This document shows, piece by piece, positions 51,746 to 61,396 of a DNA stretch of 64,000 nt. The first letter of the stretch is position 1, and each line of letters opens with the position of its first letter. The notes under the pieces were generated by a model. The model was not told the DNA's origin and did no database searches. It saw only the letters and a program-made list of their open reading frames with translations. The stretch is from CAZEHS01 sp964649745 (GTDB lineage Bacteria > Bacillota > Clostridia > Peptostreptococcales > Acidaminobacteraceae): positions 1 to 64,000 of the forward strand of contig CAZYQI010000008.1 of assembly GCA_964649745.1 (NCBI GenBank), read 5' to 3'. The position numbers were made by a program, and so were the translations under genes.

Positions 51746-53319
51746 TCCATCACCCGCTGGTATTCTTTTGGCGTCAACCCCGTTATTTTCTTGAACAGCC
51801 GCACGAAATAGTTTGGATCGTCATAGCCGATGGCATAACTGATTTCCCTGGCACTGAGCTGTGTTTCCCGGATCAGCCGTTTGGCTTCGCTGATTCGCAG
51901 ATCAATCAGGTGCTCCTTGAAGGTATGCCCGGTTTCCTGCCTGAAGATTTTGCTGAGATATTGAGGCGTAACCCCCAGCTCCCCGGAAATCTCCTCAAGG
52001 CTCACTTCCCTGGCATACCCAAGCTCCAGACGCTCCAGGGTTCCCTTGACCAAATCGGTACAGCTGCCGGTTCCAAGGCGGCTGTTTTCTTCCACAAGCA
52101 CCTCCAGAATTTCCTCGGCGTATGCGATTTTTCCAAAGACCGTTTTCAAGCCGTAGGCGGTGATATACTCCGTGGATTCCAGCCCACCCGTAAGGGAGCA
52201 GCCCCGCTGTCTGCACTGGTTCACCAGAAGGACCAAAAGCTCCAAGAGCAGAGCTTCCGCTGTTCCGGCTCCGTTTTGCCCCCTGGAAAGGGCAAAATAA
52301 ACCTCCTTAAGCTCACGGAAGGTTTCCAGCGCTTTACGACTTCTGGACTGAAAATGCTCGCCGACCTTCTGCGACAATTGGCGAAAAACAGAGTAGTCAT
52401 AATTGCTCTGAGGGGTTGGACGCCACAGGGTCACATTGGATTCAGCGTTGTTTAGCAGCACCATGCATTCCTCATAGGACTGTGCCACCTCTTCAATGGG
52501 GCGAACCGGACCAATTACAATGCGGGCCTTCATCCCGAATTTCTTAAGAAGGCTGTCGTGAATCCCCGTCCAGTATGGCAGGGCCTCCTCGTGGATTGTG
52601 CTCTCCTGGGCTTCAATGTAGATAAATATGCGGTTAAAAACCACATTGCTTACGATCCCCTCATAATGGTATTTCACATTGCTCTTGAGATAATCGCATG
52701 AATCGCTGAGGCGCATGGTCCAGGTTGTCATCTGGTCGGAGGGAGCGCCCTCTTCCAGGGTTCGAAATTCCAGGGCCAGCATGTATCCGCTTTCCAGACG
52801 GATTGAAAGAAGATCTCTGAACTGCTGCAGCAGCTTGGAAAGATCACGGCCCAGCATGATGGACTGAAAAAAATTGCTTTCCACCAGGCTGATGGAGGCG
52901 TAGTACTTCTCAATGCTCTCCAGCTCTTCATCCCGCCGTGCCTGCTCGGATCCGATCTTCTGCATGGCCTTGCCGATGGCCTCCACCAGCTTTTTCTTCC
53001 CCAAGGGCTTCAGAATATAGTCTTCCACATCGTACTTGAACGCTTCCCTGGCATATTCGAATTCTTCAAAGGCCGTCACAATCAGTATCTTGACCGACGA
53101 ATCGGTGAGCCGCGCCTTCTTGATCAGCTCCAGTCCGCTGATTCCCGGCATCCGGATATCCGTCATCAGGATGTGGGGCTTGAAGCTGTCCAGCTTCAGC
53201 AGCCCTTCCTTTCCGTTGCGGGCTGTTTCAACCTGAATGCTGTCGAAGCTTGAGGAAATCATATAGGTCACGGAGTCCAGCACGATCTTTTCATCATCCA
53301 CCACCAGCAGCCTAAGCAT
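51742..53319 (-). CDS. YesN-type response regulator (REC + AraC HTH), sugar sensing
   Basis: 525 residues. Receiver: LRLLVVDDEKIVLDSV, Asp in PHILMTDIRMPG, Lys in YILKPLGKK. Long middle region, then AraC HTH (LEEISGELGVTPQYLSKIFR; AREISYAIGYDDPNYFVRLF). Overlaps the kinase gene by 8 bp. Probable activator of the ChvE/XylF-type transporter operon. Confidence 0.92.
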   Translation of the reverse strand: MLRLLVVDDEKIVLDSVTYMISSSFDSIQVETARNGKEGLLKLDSFKPHILMTDIRMPGISGLELIKKARLTDSSVKILIVTAFEEFEYAREAFKYDVEDYILKPLGKKKLVEAIGKAMQKIGSEQARRDEELESIEKYYASISLVESNFFQSIMLGRDLSKLLQQFRDLLSIRLESGYMLALEFRTLEEGAPSDQMTTWTMRLSDSCDYLKSNVKYHYEGIVSNVVFNRIFIYIEAQESTIHEEALPYWTGIHDSLLKKFGMKARIVIGPVRPIEEVAQSYEECMVLLNNAESNVTLWRPTPQSNYDYSVFRQLSQKVGEHFQSRSRKALETFRELKEVYFALSRGQNGAGTAEALLLELLVLLVNQCRQRGCSLTGGLESTEYITAYGLKTVFGKIAYAEEILEVLVEENSRLGTGSCTDLVKGTLERLELGYAREVSLEEISGELGVTPQYLSKIFRQETGHTFKEHLIDLRISEAKRLIRETQLSAREISYAIGYDDPNYFVRLFKKITGLTPKEYQRVME

Positions 53320-54829
53320 ACAATCCCTCCGATTCCCTATACAATTTGACTTGCATCTCGGTATATTGATGCTCTACACTGCGTACGGACAATACGTCCT
53401 CATGGTCGTAAAAATAACGCAGTCTTTCATATACATTTCCCAGCCCCAGGCCCGTGGTGTGACCGCTGTGCTCCGCGCCGCTTTGATCGTGCCTGAAGCC
53501 TTCCTCATTCAGTTGCTTTACCTTGTCTTCCGGTATGCCGTTTCCGTTATCCCGGATCAAAATCCGAATATGATCCGGGTACTGCCGCACCGTAACCGTG
53601 ATCAGCCCGATTTCCTCCATATCCCGGAATCCGTGAATAAACCCATTTTCCATCAGGGGCTGCAGAATCAGTGGGGGCATTTTCACCGCCGCCAAATCCC
53701 CTTCAATATCAAATGCAACCTCAATCATATCGTCGAATCTAACCTTCATGAGCCTGCAATAATTTCGAATACTCTCCAGTTCCTCTTCCAGGGTGACCGT
53801 ATTGTCCAGCCGCTGAATATTGTAACGGAACATGGCCGCCAGGTTTTCCATGAATTCCCCGGTCTTCTCCGCATCCTCCAGATTGGCCAGCTGTGTGCCG
53901 GCGTTGAGGGTATTGAAGAGGAAATGGGGGTTTATTTGAGACTGAAGCGCCATGTACTCGGCGTTTTTCAGCAGGTTTTGCATCTTCAGGTTTTCAATTT
54001 CAGAGCTTCTGAGCCGGTTTTCCATTTCCGCCTTATCTTGAAGCTCTTCGATATAATTCTTGATGCTCCAGGCCATCTCCGTAAGGGTTTTCCCCAGAAG
54101 ATCCGCTTCCCGGTAAGCACCGGAGCTGCTCAGTGTTGCCCTGTAATTCCCTCTTGAAATTTCACCGGCGTAATCCGACAATTCTTCAATCGGGTCCGTG
54201 AGACGCCGGGTAAAATCATAGATGAAGACAATGCTGAGAGCCACAATAACAACGGTCATACAAACGAAAACAATCTTGAGCGTCTCGATGCGTTCAGACA
54301 GCAGCAAATAGTCCTTAAGATTTCGGTTGAACTCCATATCCCGGATCTTTCCGATATTCTCATTCACGTATCCGGAATACCGCTGAACCTCACCGAAAGC
54401 CTTGATATAGGCCGGTGTATTGCGCCCCCGTTTGGAATCAGTGGCCCTGGAAGCCGATTTAAGGACCTCATCCAGGATGTTTCCGATATTGATGGCCAGT
54501 ATCCGTTCTTCGCGCCGGGACAGTTCTCCCCCCAGCTGGCTTCGCAGGCTTCCCAGCTCATTGTAATCTCTCATGTAGGCTACGAAGGCATCTGAATCCT
54601 TCGTGTTCAGATAACTGTCCAGATTTTTTTGCAGGCTGTCAAGTGAGGTGGTCACGGATTCCAGCACCAGGCTCTGCTGAAACATTTTATTGAAATTACT
54701 GCTAAGCTGGAGGGTCACATAAAAGACCGCCAGGTAGCCGGTGACTAAACACAGGAGAAGGATCATGGTGAAATTGGCTACCCGGCTTCGGACACCATCC
54801 TGTTTCAGAAATGAAATAATCTTGACCAT
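53312..54829 (-). CDS. YesM-type sensor histidine kinase with extracytoplasmic domain
   Basis: 505 residues. First membrane helix at about 17-40, extracellular helical sensor to about 185, second helix (IVFVCMTVVIVALSIVFIYD), HAMP, then the acceptor region MALQSQINPHFLFNTLNAG and ATPase with PLMENGFIHGFRD, DNGNGIP and GLGLGNVYERL. It lies between two sugar-binding-protein genes, which suggests it reads their ligand state across the membrane. Confidence 0.92.
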   Translation of the reverse strand: MVKIISFLKQDGVRSRVANFTMILLLCLVTGYLAVFYVTLQLSSNFNKMFQQSLVLESVTTSLDSLQKNLDSYLNTKDSDAFVAYMRDYNELGSLRSQLGGELSRREERILAINIGNILDEVLKSASRATDSKRGRNTPAYIKAFGEVQRYSGYVNENIGKIRDMEFNRNLKDYLLLSERIETLKIVFVCMTVVIVALSIVFIYDFTRRLTDPIEELSDYAGEISRGNYRATLSSSGAYREADLLGKTLTEMAWSIKNYIEELQDKAEMENRLRSSEIENLKMQNLLKNAEYMALQSQINPHFLFNTLNAGTQLANLEDAEKTGEFMENLAAMFRYNIQRLDNTVTLEEELESIRNYCRLMKVRFDDMIEVAFDIEGDLAAVKMPPLILQPLMENGFIHGFRDMEEIGLITVTVRQYPDHIRILIRDNGNGIPEDKVKQLNEEGFRHDQSGAEHSGHTTGLGLGNVYERLRYFYDHEDVLSVRSVEHQYTEMQVKLYRESEGLYA

Positions 54830-54832
54830 TGG

Positions 54833-55810
54833 CTACCTTCCCTCCGGATTATCCTGAGTCAGGACCTTGATGGGAATGTTGATATAAGCGGATTGACGCT
54901 CATTTTGCATCAGTGTGTACAAGGCTTCTGCACTCATTTTGCCCAGGGTTCCGTAATCCTCCACCACACTGGCATAGATCGTGCCTTTTTTCAGGTAATC
55001 CATGATTTCAGGAATGTCGCCACTGGAAATCACCTGGATCTGACCCACCCGATTCAGGTCGATGAGCACCTTCACCACCCGAAGGGCGTCGATGGGGTCC
55101 GTGCAGACAACTGTTTTAATTTGCTGTCTGTCTATCTGGTCGCTGAGAATCAGCTCCGCCCTTTTTTTGGCAGAGTATTCCACCGTCATGCCGTTGATTG
55201 AAGGATGCATGGCATTGTATTCGTGTATGCCGTTGAGATAGCTGTTGGAGGATGCGCCGTTCTGATCCGTATACTCACTGCTGAGGATCAGCAGAACATC
55301 CGCCGGGGACCCGTTGGCCGTGTCAATGATTTCCGCGGTGGTCTGCCCCAGGTTGAACTTGTTGGTGCCGATATACGCATCCCGCTGGCTGTCTGGAGAA
55401 TCGTTGCCCAGGGTCACGACGCGGATTCCCTTCTCATGGGAGCCCTTGATCTGATCTCTGGCCAGCTGATTGTTGGACAGCTTCACCAATATACCGTCCA
55501 CCTTGGAAAGCTCCGCCATCTCAAAGGCCTTGTCCAGCTGGGCGGGAATGCTCGGATCTTCGACTCTGCAAACCTCTATCACGGCCTTTTTCTTAAGTGC
55601 CGCCTCCTGAAGTCCGGAAAGATAGGCCGTCCAGGAATAAGAATCCGTATCGTCGGATATAACCACGAAATGATACTGCGGCACATCCTGGCTCAATGGC
55701 TTATCTGTACCTGAGTAGCTTCGGATGAGCCGGGTGGTTTGGAAGGCATACCCGATCATCACAATCAGTACAATCAGAAGGATGATCTCAATGGTTTTTG
55801 CTCTACGCAT
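54833..55810 (-). CDS. Second membrane-anchored sugar-binding protein, first gene of sensor operon
   Basis: 325 residues. An uncleaved-looking N-terminal helix (IEIILLIVLIVMIGYAFQ) without lipobox, then a type I binding fold (YHFVVISDDTDSYSWTAYLS; VDGILVKLSNNQLARDQIKG; VVTLGNDSPDSQRDAYIGTN). ATG 55810 has GGAGAGG upstream. With the protein at 50678 the operon encodes two different binding-protein sensors around one kinase. Confidence 0.85.
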   Translation of the reverse strand: MRRAKTIEIILLIVLIVMIGYAFQTTRLIRSYSGTDKPLSQDVPQYHFVVISDDTDSYSWTAYLSGLQEAALKKKAVIEVCRVEDPSIPAQLDKAFEMAELSKVDGILVKLSNNQLARDQIKGSHEKGIRVVTLGNDSPDSQRDAYIGTNKFNLGQTTAEIIDTANGSPADVLLILSSEYTDQNGASSNSYLNGIHEYNAMHPSINGMTVEYSAKKRAELILSDQIDRQQIKTVVCTDPIDALRVVKVLIDLNRVGQIQVISSGDIPEIMDYLKKGTIYASVVEDYGTLGKMSAEALYTLMQNERQSAYINIPIKVLTQDNPEGR

Positions 55811-55846
55811 CTGGATTTCCTCTCCGTAACGATACGACCTATTTTG

Positions 55847-55874
55847 AGTATACCTCTGTTTTCTCAAAGGGCAA
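55847..55874 (-). promoter_or_regulatory. Promoter of the sugar-sensor operon
   Basis: TTGCCC and TATACT 16 bp apart on the minus strand, about 37 bp before the ATG. Confidence 0.55.
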
Positions 55875-55988
55875 GGGACTTTTAATCCTCTTTACCTTAA
55901 CCGCGTCGATTCGGAAGTTAAGCGCCTCTGATCCGCAGGCAATCCGTTCGAATACCTTTTGCGGTATAATTGAACCGGAGGTGATTTT

Positions 55989-56753
55989 ATGACGTATGAA
56001 AACGATCCCATCATGGAGCTTGCACAGCTGTTTACAGACCGGCAATCCATTGTCTTCTTTGGCGGCGCCGGAACATCAACAGAAAGCAGCATTCCGGATT
56101 TTCGTTCTGCCGATGGCCTTTACAGTACCCGCTTCCGCGGAATGGATCCGGAATATTTGCTGAGCCACGACTGCCTGATTAAAGAACCGGAAATTTTCTA
56201 TACCTATCTCAAATCCAAGCTGTACTTCCCGGAGGCATTGCCCAACACAACCCATAGGGTTCTTTATCAGTTGGAACAGCGGGGAAAGCTGAAGACGGTG
56301 ATCACTCAGAACATCGACGGGCTGCACCAAAAGGCCGGAAGCCGCAATGTTATCGAGCTTCACGGGTCCATGCTTCGCGCCAGCTGCATGGCATGCAGGA
56401 CCCCCTATCCCGGGGCGGCTCTTTTCACTGCCGACGTCCCCTTCCCAACCTGTTCCCAATGTGCCGGCATGCTGCGACCGGAAGTGACCCTCTATGGCGA
56501 GGCATTGGATTACGGTGTGATTGAAGCTGCGGAAGTGGCGCTTTCCACCGCCGATGTGCTTATTGTGGGAGGAACCAGCCTGGCAGTCTACCCGGCGGCA
56601 GGCTTTCTTTCCTATTTCAGAGGCAGTACCCTGGTGCTGATGAACCGCGATGCCACACCCATCGACAAAAAAGCCAGCATCATAATACGCGAACCCATCG
56701 GTATTGCCATGGGTAAGGCTTACAAGCTGGCTTTTGGAAAATCGGTGGAATAA
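55989..56753 (+). CDS. Sirtuin (NAD-dependent protein deacylase)
   Basis: 254 residues. NAD motif GAGTSTESSIPDFRSADGLY (Ser where Gly is usual before IPDFR), TQNIDGLHQKAG, catalytic His in ELHGSM and zinc ribbon Cys-x-x-Cys (SCMACRT; TCSQCAG), GTSLAVYPAAG. Removes acyl groups from lysines with NAD. GGAGGTGA before ATG; a TATAAT -10 lies at about 55965. Its stop directly abuts that of the convergent diguanylate cyclase. Confidence 0.92.
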   Translation: MTYENDPIMELAQLFTDRQSIVFFGGAGTSTESSIPDFRSADGLYSTRFRGMDPEYLLSHDCLIKEPEIFYTYLKSKLYFPEALPNTTHRVLYQLEQRGKLKTVITQNIDGLHQKAGSRNVIELHGSMLRASCMACRTPYPGAALFTADVPFPTCSQCAGMLRPEVTLYGEALDYGVIEAAEVALSTADVLIVGGTSLAVYPAAGFLSYFRGSTLVLMNRDATPIDKKASIIIREPIGIAMGKAYKLAFGKSVE

Positions 56754-58016
56754 TCACTGCGTTTCGTCCTGGATGGCGTACTTCCTTGTACCCGCCTTCT
56801 TGGCCTGAGCCAGCAGCTCTTCCAGCTCTGTCATCAGATCATCCGCCTGCAGAGGGGCCTCCGGCATTATGGTCAGAATCCCCAGGGACAGGGGATGCGG
56901 GGCATCCCTAAGAATCTGTCCGGCCAGTTCCCGGGCATTTTCAGCTTCCGTATTGTGCAGAAACATGCCGAATTCGTCGCCGCCGAACCGGCAAAGGCCA
57001 TCCGCTCCCCGTTTGATCTGTTTGCTGAGATAGCCTGCCGTTTCGATCAGCACCTGATCACCTTTGAAGTCCCCCGACTTGCTGTTGATCTGTGCAAAGC
57101 TTTCCAGATCTGCCAGCATGATGGTCAGGGGCATTCCCTCCCGACGGCATACCGCGTATTCGTGTTCCAGCAGTCCAAGGAATCTGCGGCGATTAAACAG
57201 TTGGGTCAGGGTATCAATGGCCGACAGCTCGTGCTCCAGACGAACCCGTTCCTCGGCCTTCCAGACTCTTGTAACCAGCTTCGACAGCAGCACGCCGGTC
57301 AAGAACAGGACAAGGAAAAAAATAGCAAAAACCCCCAGGGTTTTTTGAACATAAGCATAGTATTTGTCCGGATAAAGATCGACCCCCAGCATGCCGATGA
57401 ATTCGCCCTGCTTGGAATAAAGCGGGGCGAAACCGCACAGATAGGTTCCCCATTCTGCGGTTTCTAAAATATACGTTGGTTCCCGCTTGTCCATAATGGC
57501 CTTTATCCGTGGGATTGGCACGGTGTAGCGGGATTTATCCGTATACCCTTTGCCGCCGGTATCCGCCAGTCGGGTTTCATCATTTACAACGGCATCAAGA
57601 AGGTACACATCGCTTAAGGGGGTTCCTACGGGAACCTTATAGAAGGCTTCCTCTCCCGGTTCAACCTTGTATTTTATCTTATCGGCCTTTAGTGGACAAC
57701 GCAGGTACACATATTTGATTTCAGCGTAATGCATTACATCTCGTGCATTTTTTTCAAAGTTAACGTTGGTGCTGTCCTTCAGCAGGTCATTGAAATCCAT
57801 CCCCAGCAGGCGGTCGTATTCCACCTGATCCACATCCAGCCAGTGGGTAATGTCCATAGCCAATATCATGGCCTTGTTGCCCAGGTCCGCTTTCAAATTC
57901 TTGGCCAGAATGTTATAGGAGGCAACAGCGAAAACCGCTATCATGGCAACATAGATGACAATCAGGATATAAATGGACCTGCGCCCCATGAGCTGGTTAC
58001 GTCTTTGGTTATTCAT
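56754..58016 (-). CDS. Membrane-bound diguanylate cyclase (GGDEF)
   Basis: 420 residues. N-terminal helix, extracytoplasmic Cache-like sensor (about 35-205), second helix (VFAIFFLVLFLTGVLLSKLV), then GGDEF domain with FGGDEF intact and an RxxD inhibitory site (RGAD) five residues upstream, so product feedback is expected. Makes cyclic di-GMP. ATG 58016 has GGAGG upstream; the open frame to 58046 starts with GTG and lacks a good site. Confidence 0.9.
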   Translation of the reverse strand: MNNQRRNQLMGRRSIYILIVIYVAMIAVFAVASYNILAKNLKADLGNKAMILAMDITHWLDVDQVEYDRLLGMDFNDLLKDSTNVNFEKNARDVMHYAEIKYVYLRCPLKADKIKYKVEPGEEAFYKVPVGTPLSDVYLLDAVVNDETRLADTGGKGYTDKSRYTVPIPRIKAIMDKREPTYILETAEWGTYLCGFAPLYSKQGEFIGMLGVDLYPDKYYAYVQKTLGVFAIFFLVLFLTGVLLSKLVTRVWKAEERVRLEHELSAIDTLTQLFNRRRFLGLLEHEYAVCRREGMPLTIMLADLESFAQINSKSGDFKGDQVLIETAGYLSKQIKRGADGLCRFGGDEFGMFLHNTEAENARELAGQILRDAPHPLSLGILTIMPEAPLQADDLMTELEELLAQAKKAGTRKYAIQDETQ

Positions 58017-58139
58017 CTCCCGTTGCCTCCGTTTCACCTTAACCACTTATCTATTTAGTGCAATTCATTATACATCCTAAAGTCTCAATTGGCACCCTGT
58101 ATATTTTCCCATTGTGAATCCTTCCCACGAATCCATAAA

Positions 58140-58190
58140 AAAACCAGAAGCGGCCTCAAAACAGGGATTTCCTTACTGTTTTGAGGCCGC
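58140..58190 (-). terminator. Terminator of the nag-pts operon
   Basis: 15-bp perfect stem GCGGCCTCAAAACAG / CTGTTTTGAGGCCGC, then TTCTGGTTTTTTT on the minus strand. Confidence 0.88.
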
Positions 58191-58204
58191 TCCTTCGTCA
58201 CTTT

Positions 58205-58918
58205 TTATATCCGATAAGCATTCAGAATTCCCCGAACCGTTTTAATCGCTGAGGGGTCCAGCTCATAAGCCCGGTCATCAGATCGGGGGCCCATGACCAC
58301 TTTCCGTCGGCCTGAAAGATGAAGCTCGGTCACGCCTGTTCTTTCCAGAATCGTCTGGGCATTGTCCGCCCGGACTCCACCTCCCGGGAGGATGCTGATT
58401 CTTCCCGAAGACTGCCGCCGGAGATTTGCCAGGGCTTCTATTCCCTGATCCACCGTATCGGCACCCCCGGAGGTCAGAATCCGTTCCAACCCCAGTACAA
58501 CGCAAGTTTCCAACGCCTCTCCCAAATCTCTTGTGCGGTCAAAGGCACGGTGAAAGGTGACCGGGTACCCCTCCGCCGCTGCCAGAAGGCCCCTCATGGC
58601 TTCCCTGTGAATAATGCCCTCCGGCAGGATGGCACCGGTTACAAATCCCCGAACCCCAGGCCAGCGCTTCCGAATAAATACAACAGAGGCCGCCATGGTG
58701 CGAAGCTCATCGTCGGTATAGATAAAGCCTCCGCTCCGGGGACGGATCATAACCTGAACCCCGATGTTCAGCTCTGTCATTACACGTTCCAGCAGGCCGG
58801 GCTCCGGAGTAAGCCCCCCTGTGCTGAGATCGGCGCAAAGCTCCAACCGGTCTGCCCCACAGGCCTTTGCCGCCTGGGCTGCCGCAAAGGTATCCACGCA
58901 TACCTCAAGCTGTCTCAT
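58205..58918 (-). CDS. cutC: CutC family protein
   Basis: 237-residue TIM-barrel protein: LEVCVDTFAAAQAAKACGAD, RLELCADLSTGGLTPEPGL, VMIRPRSGGFIYTDDE, VTFHRAFDRTRD, RILTSGGADT and ILPGGGVRADNA are hallmark CutC motifs. Named for copper homeostasis, but its biochemical role is unclear. Found last in an amino-sugar operon and overlapping ptsI by 14 bp, which suggests a carbohydrate link rather than copper. Confidence 0.9.
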   Translation of the reverse strand: MRQLEVCVDTFAAAQAAKACGADRLELCADLSTGGLTPEPGLLERVMTELNIGVQVMIRPRSGGFIYTDDELRTMAASVVFIRKRWPGVRGFVTGAILPEGIIHREAMRGLLAAAEGYPVTFHRAFDRTRDLGEALETCVVLGLERILTSGGADTVDQGIEALANLRRQSSGRISILPGGGVRADNAQTILERTGVTELHLSGRRKVVMGPRSDDRAYELDPSAIKTVRGILNAYRI

Positions 58919-60626
58919 AGGGATGCTCCTGTCTGAATGCTTGCACCGCGGATCGGATTTCCTTTTCCGTTCTCAGCTTCATCAGCTCTTCCACCAGTAT
59001 CCTGCACCCTTTCTGTTCCAGTGTGCGGATTCTCAGCCGGGCCTTCAGGATGGCGCCGGCATTCATACTGTAGATATCCAGCCCCAGGCCCACCAGCACG
59101 GGAATGAAGTCAACGTCTCCGGCCAGTTCGCCGCACATGGCCGCCGGAATACCGGCACTGTGAGCCCCGTTGATAATGGCTTCCAGGGTTCGCAGAAATG
59201 CCGGATGGTAAGGGGTATATAGGTAGGCGACTGCCTGATTCATGCGGTCTGCGGCCATCATGTACTGAATCAAATCGTTGGTTCCGATGCTGAAGAAATC
59301 CACTTCCTCGGCGAGAAGGGACGCCATGGCCGCAGCGGAGGGTACCTCCATCATGATGCCAAGCCGGATGTCCTCCGCCATGGGTACCCCCTCAGCCAGC
59401 AGCTCTGCCCGACACCGATCAAGGAGGGCCTTCACGCTGCGCACCTCTTCAATGCCACTGATCATAGGGACCATAATGCGCAGTTTTCCATGGATCGAAG
59501 CCCTCAGCAGGGCCCTAAGCTGTGTTTTAAAGATATCCTCCCGGGTCAGACAAAACCGAATGGCCCTGAAACCCAGGAAGGGGTTGGCTTCTTTTTCTAT
59601 TCCAAGATAGGGGAGTTCCTTGTCACCGCCCACATCCAGGGTGCGTATCACCACGGGTCTGCCATCCATGCCTTTAAGAACCTCACCGTATATGGCGGCT
59701 TGTTCCTCCTCTGAGGGCGGTGTGGCACGGTCCATATAGATGAACTCCGTACGAAAAAGCCCGATGCCCTCCGCGCCGTTTTCCAGCATCTTCGGTATCC
59801 CCTGAGGACCGGTGATATTCCCCTCCAGATGGCAAAATGCACCGTCCAGGGTTACGGTTTCCTCCGATTTCAACGATTCCAGACTTTGCTTGAACAGCAG
59901 GAGATCCTGTTGCCGTTTTCGGTAGACATCCAGCAATTCCGAATCTGGATTGACGTGAATTTCCCCCGTAGCCCCATCTATGATGAGCAGGTCCCCGTGA
60001 GCCAGGGAAGCCAAAAGCCCTGTTGCCTGTATGACCGTTGGAACCCCGGTAATCTTCGCCAAAATCGAAAAATGTGTCGTGGCGGCTCCCCCTTGGCAGA
60101 CGAACCCCTGCACCGCCGGATTCTCGGTTAACGCGATATCCGAGGGTGAAAAATCAAGGGCAACCGGTATCCAACTGCTGCCCGGCTCCAATGACACCTT
60201 ATCCGAAATCCCGGCCAAATCCTTCAGAATCTGATTACGCAAATCCAGATAGTCTTGGGACCGCTGCTGAAGATAGGGATCCTCCATAGCGCTCATGATA
60301 TTTGAAAATCCTTCCATAACCGTACGGACCGCTTCCGGGAGCTTTTGTCCGCTTAAAAGCGCCTTATTGACCTGGCTTTCAAGCTCCGGATCCTCCAGCA
60401 TGATGCCGTGGGCCTCCAGAATCTCCATCCGCACCTTCTGCATCGTTTCCTTTGCCTTCTTTGCCTCAGATTCAAGGCGGCCTCCCACACTCTTCAAAGA
60501 GGTCCGCAGAATCTCCATCTCCTCCTCGGGGGGCCTGGAAACCCATCCTGAAAAATCCAGTACCGGTTCCTCTACAATCCAGGCCTTCCCGATGGCAATT
60601 CCTTCGCTTAATCCTATCCCAATCAC
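58905..60626 (-). CDS. ptsI: PTS enzyme I
   Basis: 573 residues, normal length. Phospho-His in GGAATTHFSILAK; PEP site motifs GIGLFRTEFIYMDR and DFFSIGTNDLIQY, and catalytic Cys in AAMCGELAGD. Transfers phosphate from PEP to HPr. Placed directly after ptsH inside the nag operon instead of as a stand-alone ptsHI unit. Confidence 0.95.
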   Translation of the reverse strand: MIGIGLSEGIAIGKAWIVEEPVLDFSGWVSRPPEEEMEILRTSLKSVGGRLESEAKKAKETMQKVRMEILEAHGIMLEDPELESQVNKALLSGQKLPEAVRTVMEGFSNIMSAMEDPYLQQRSQDYLDLRNQILKDLAGISDKVSLEPGSSWIPVALDFSPSDIALTENPAVQGFVCQGGAATTHFSILAKITGVPTVIQATGLLASLAHGDLLIIDGATGEIHVNPDSELLDVYRKRQQDLLLFKQSLESLKSEETVTLDGAFCHLEGNITGPQGIPKMLENGAEGIGLFRTEFIYMDRATPPSEEEQAAIYGEVLKGMDGRPVVIRTLDVGGDKELPYLGIEKEANPFLGFRAIRFCLTREDIFKTQLRALLRASIHGKLRIMVPMISGIEEVRSVKALLDRCRAELLAEGVPMAEDIRLGIMMEVPSAAAMASLLAEEVDFFSIGTNDLIQYMMAADRMNQAVAYLYTPYHPAFLRTLEAIINGAHSAGIPAAMCGELAGDVDFIPVLVGLGLDIYSMNAGAILKARLRIRTLEQKGCRILVEELMKLRTEKEIRSAVQAFRQEHPYETA

Positions 60627-60635
60627 AAGAGCCTC

Positions 60636-60893
60636 CTATTCCGCGTTGATCTGTGCGATCAGCGCCTCAAGGGCTTCTTCCGCCCGGTCCGCATCGGAAC
60701 CGGTGCCGCATATCTCTAAAATATCGCCACAGACGGCTCCCATGCTGAGCACCGCCATGATACTTTTCCCATTGAATGCCTTGCCGTCTTTTATCAGCTG
60801 AATGTCCGCTTCGAAGGACTGTGCGGCTTTTGCAACCAAACCTGCCGGTCTGGCATGAAGACCTGTTGCGTGTGTCAGTGTGATGCGTTTCAT
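60636..60893 (-). CDS. ptsH: HPr phosphocarrier protein
   Basis: 85 residues. Active His in THATGLHARPAGLVAKAA; the regulatory serine region is FNGKSIMAVLSMGA, so HPr-kinase/CcpA control is possible. AGGAGG-like site before ATG. Confidence 0.95.
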   Translation of the reverse strand: MKRITLTHATGLHARPAGLVAKAAQSFEADIQLIKDGKAFNGKSIMAVLSMGAVCGDILEICGTGSDADRAEEALEALIAQINAE

Positions 60894-60904
60894 GTTTTTC
60901 CTCC

Positions 60905-61396
60905 CTACTCTTTCAGTGATATCCGAACAGCGGTTGTAATGCCTGCACGCATGTCTTGTTCTGAAGAAGAGATGATTTTCGCCACCCTCTCCATGTTAGT
61001 GATAATCACCGGACTCACCGTGGACTTCCCATGGGCCTCCAGTTTATCCAGTTCAATGCTCAGCAGCGGCGTCCCTGTTTCCACAGATGCCCCGGCCTCC
61101 ACCAGGCGGGTAAAGCCCTCCCCCTCCATTTCAACGGTGTCTATGCCAATATGGATCAGGATCTCCAGCCCTTCCGGCGTTTCAATGCCCAGGGCGTGGC
61201 TGGTGGGGAAAATCTGTGTGACCTTCCCTGCACAGGGTGACAGTACCTTGCCTGCGCTGGGTAGGATGGCAAAACCGTCTCCCAGCATTTTTGATGAAAA
61301 CACCTGATCCGGAATCGCTTCCATGGGTACCAGGGTTCCTGTCATAGGAGCCGTCAGAATCAGTTCTTTCTTCTTTCCCTTCAACCATTTGAACAT
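60905..61396 (-). CDS. PTS EIIA component, glucose/N-acetylglucosamine type
   Basis: 163-residue stand-alone EIIA-Glc-type domain. Both conserved His are present: SHALGIETPEG and the phosphorylated one in ILIHIGIDTVEMEGEGF. Supplies phosphate to the NagE IIBC protein, which here ends with the IIB domain and has no IIA of its own. Overlaps nagB by 16 bp. Confidence 0.92.
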   Translation of the reverse strand: MFKWLKGKKKELILTAPMTGTLVPMEAIPDQVFSSKMLGDGFAILPSAGKVLSPCAGKVTQIFPTSHALGIETPEGLEILIHIGIDTVEMEGEGFTRLVEAGASVETGTPLLSIELDKLEAHGKSTVSPVIITNMERVAKIISSSEQDMRAGITTAVRISLKE

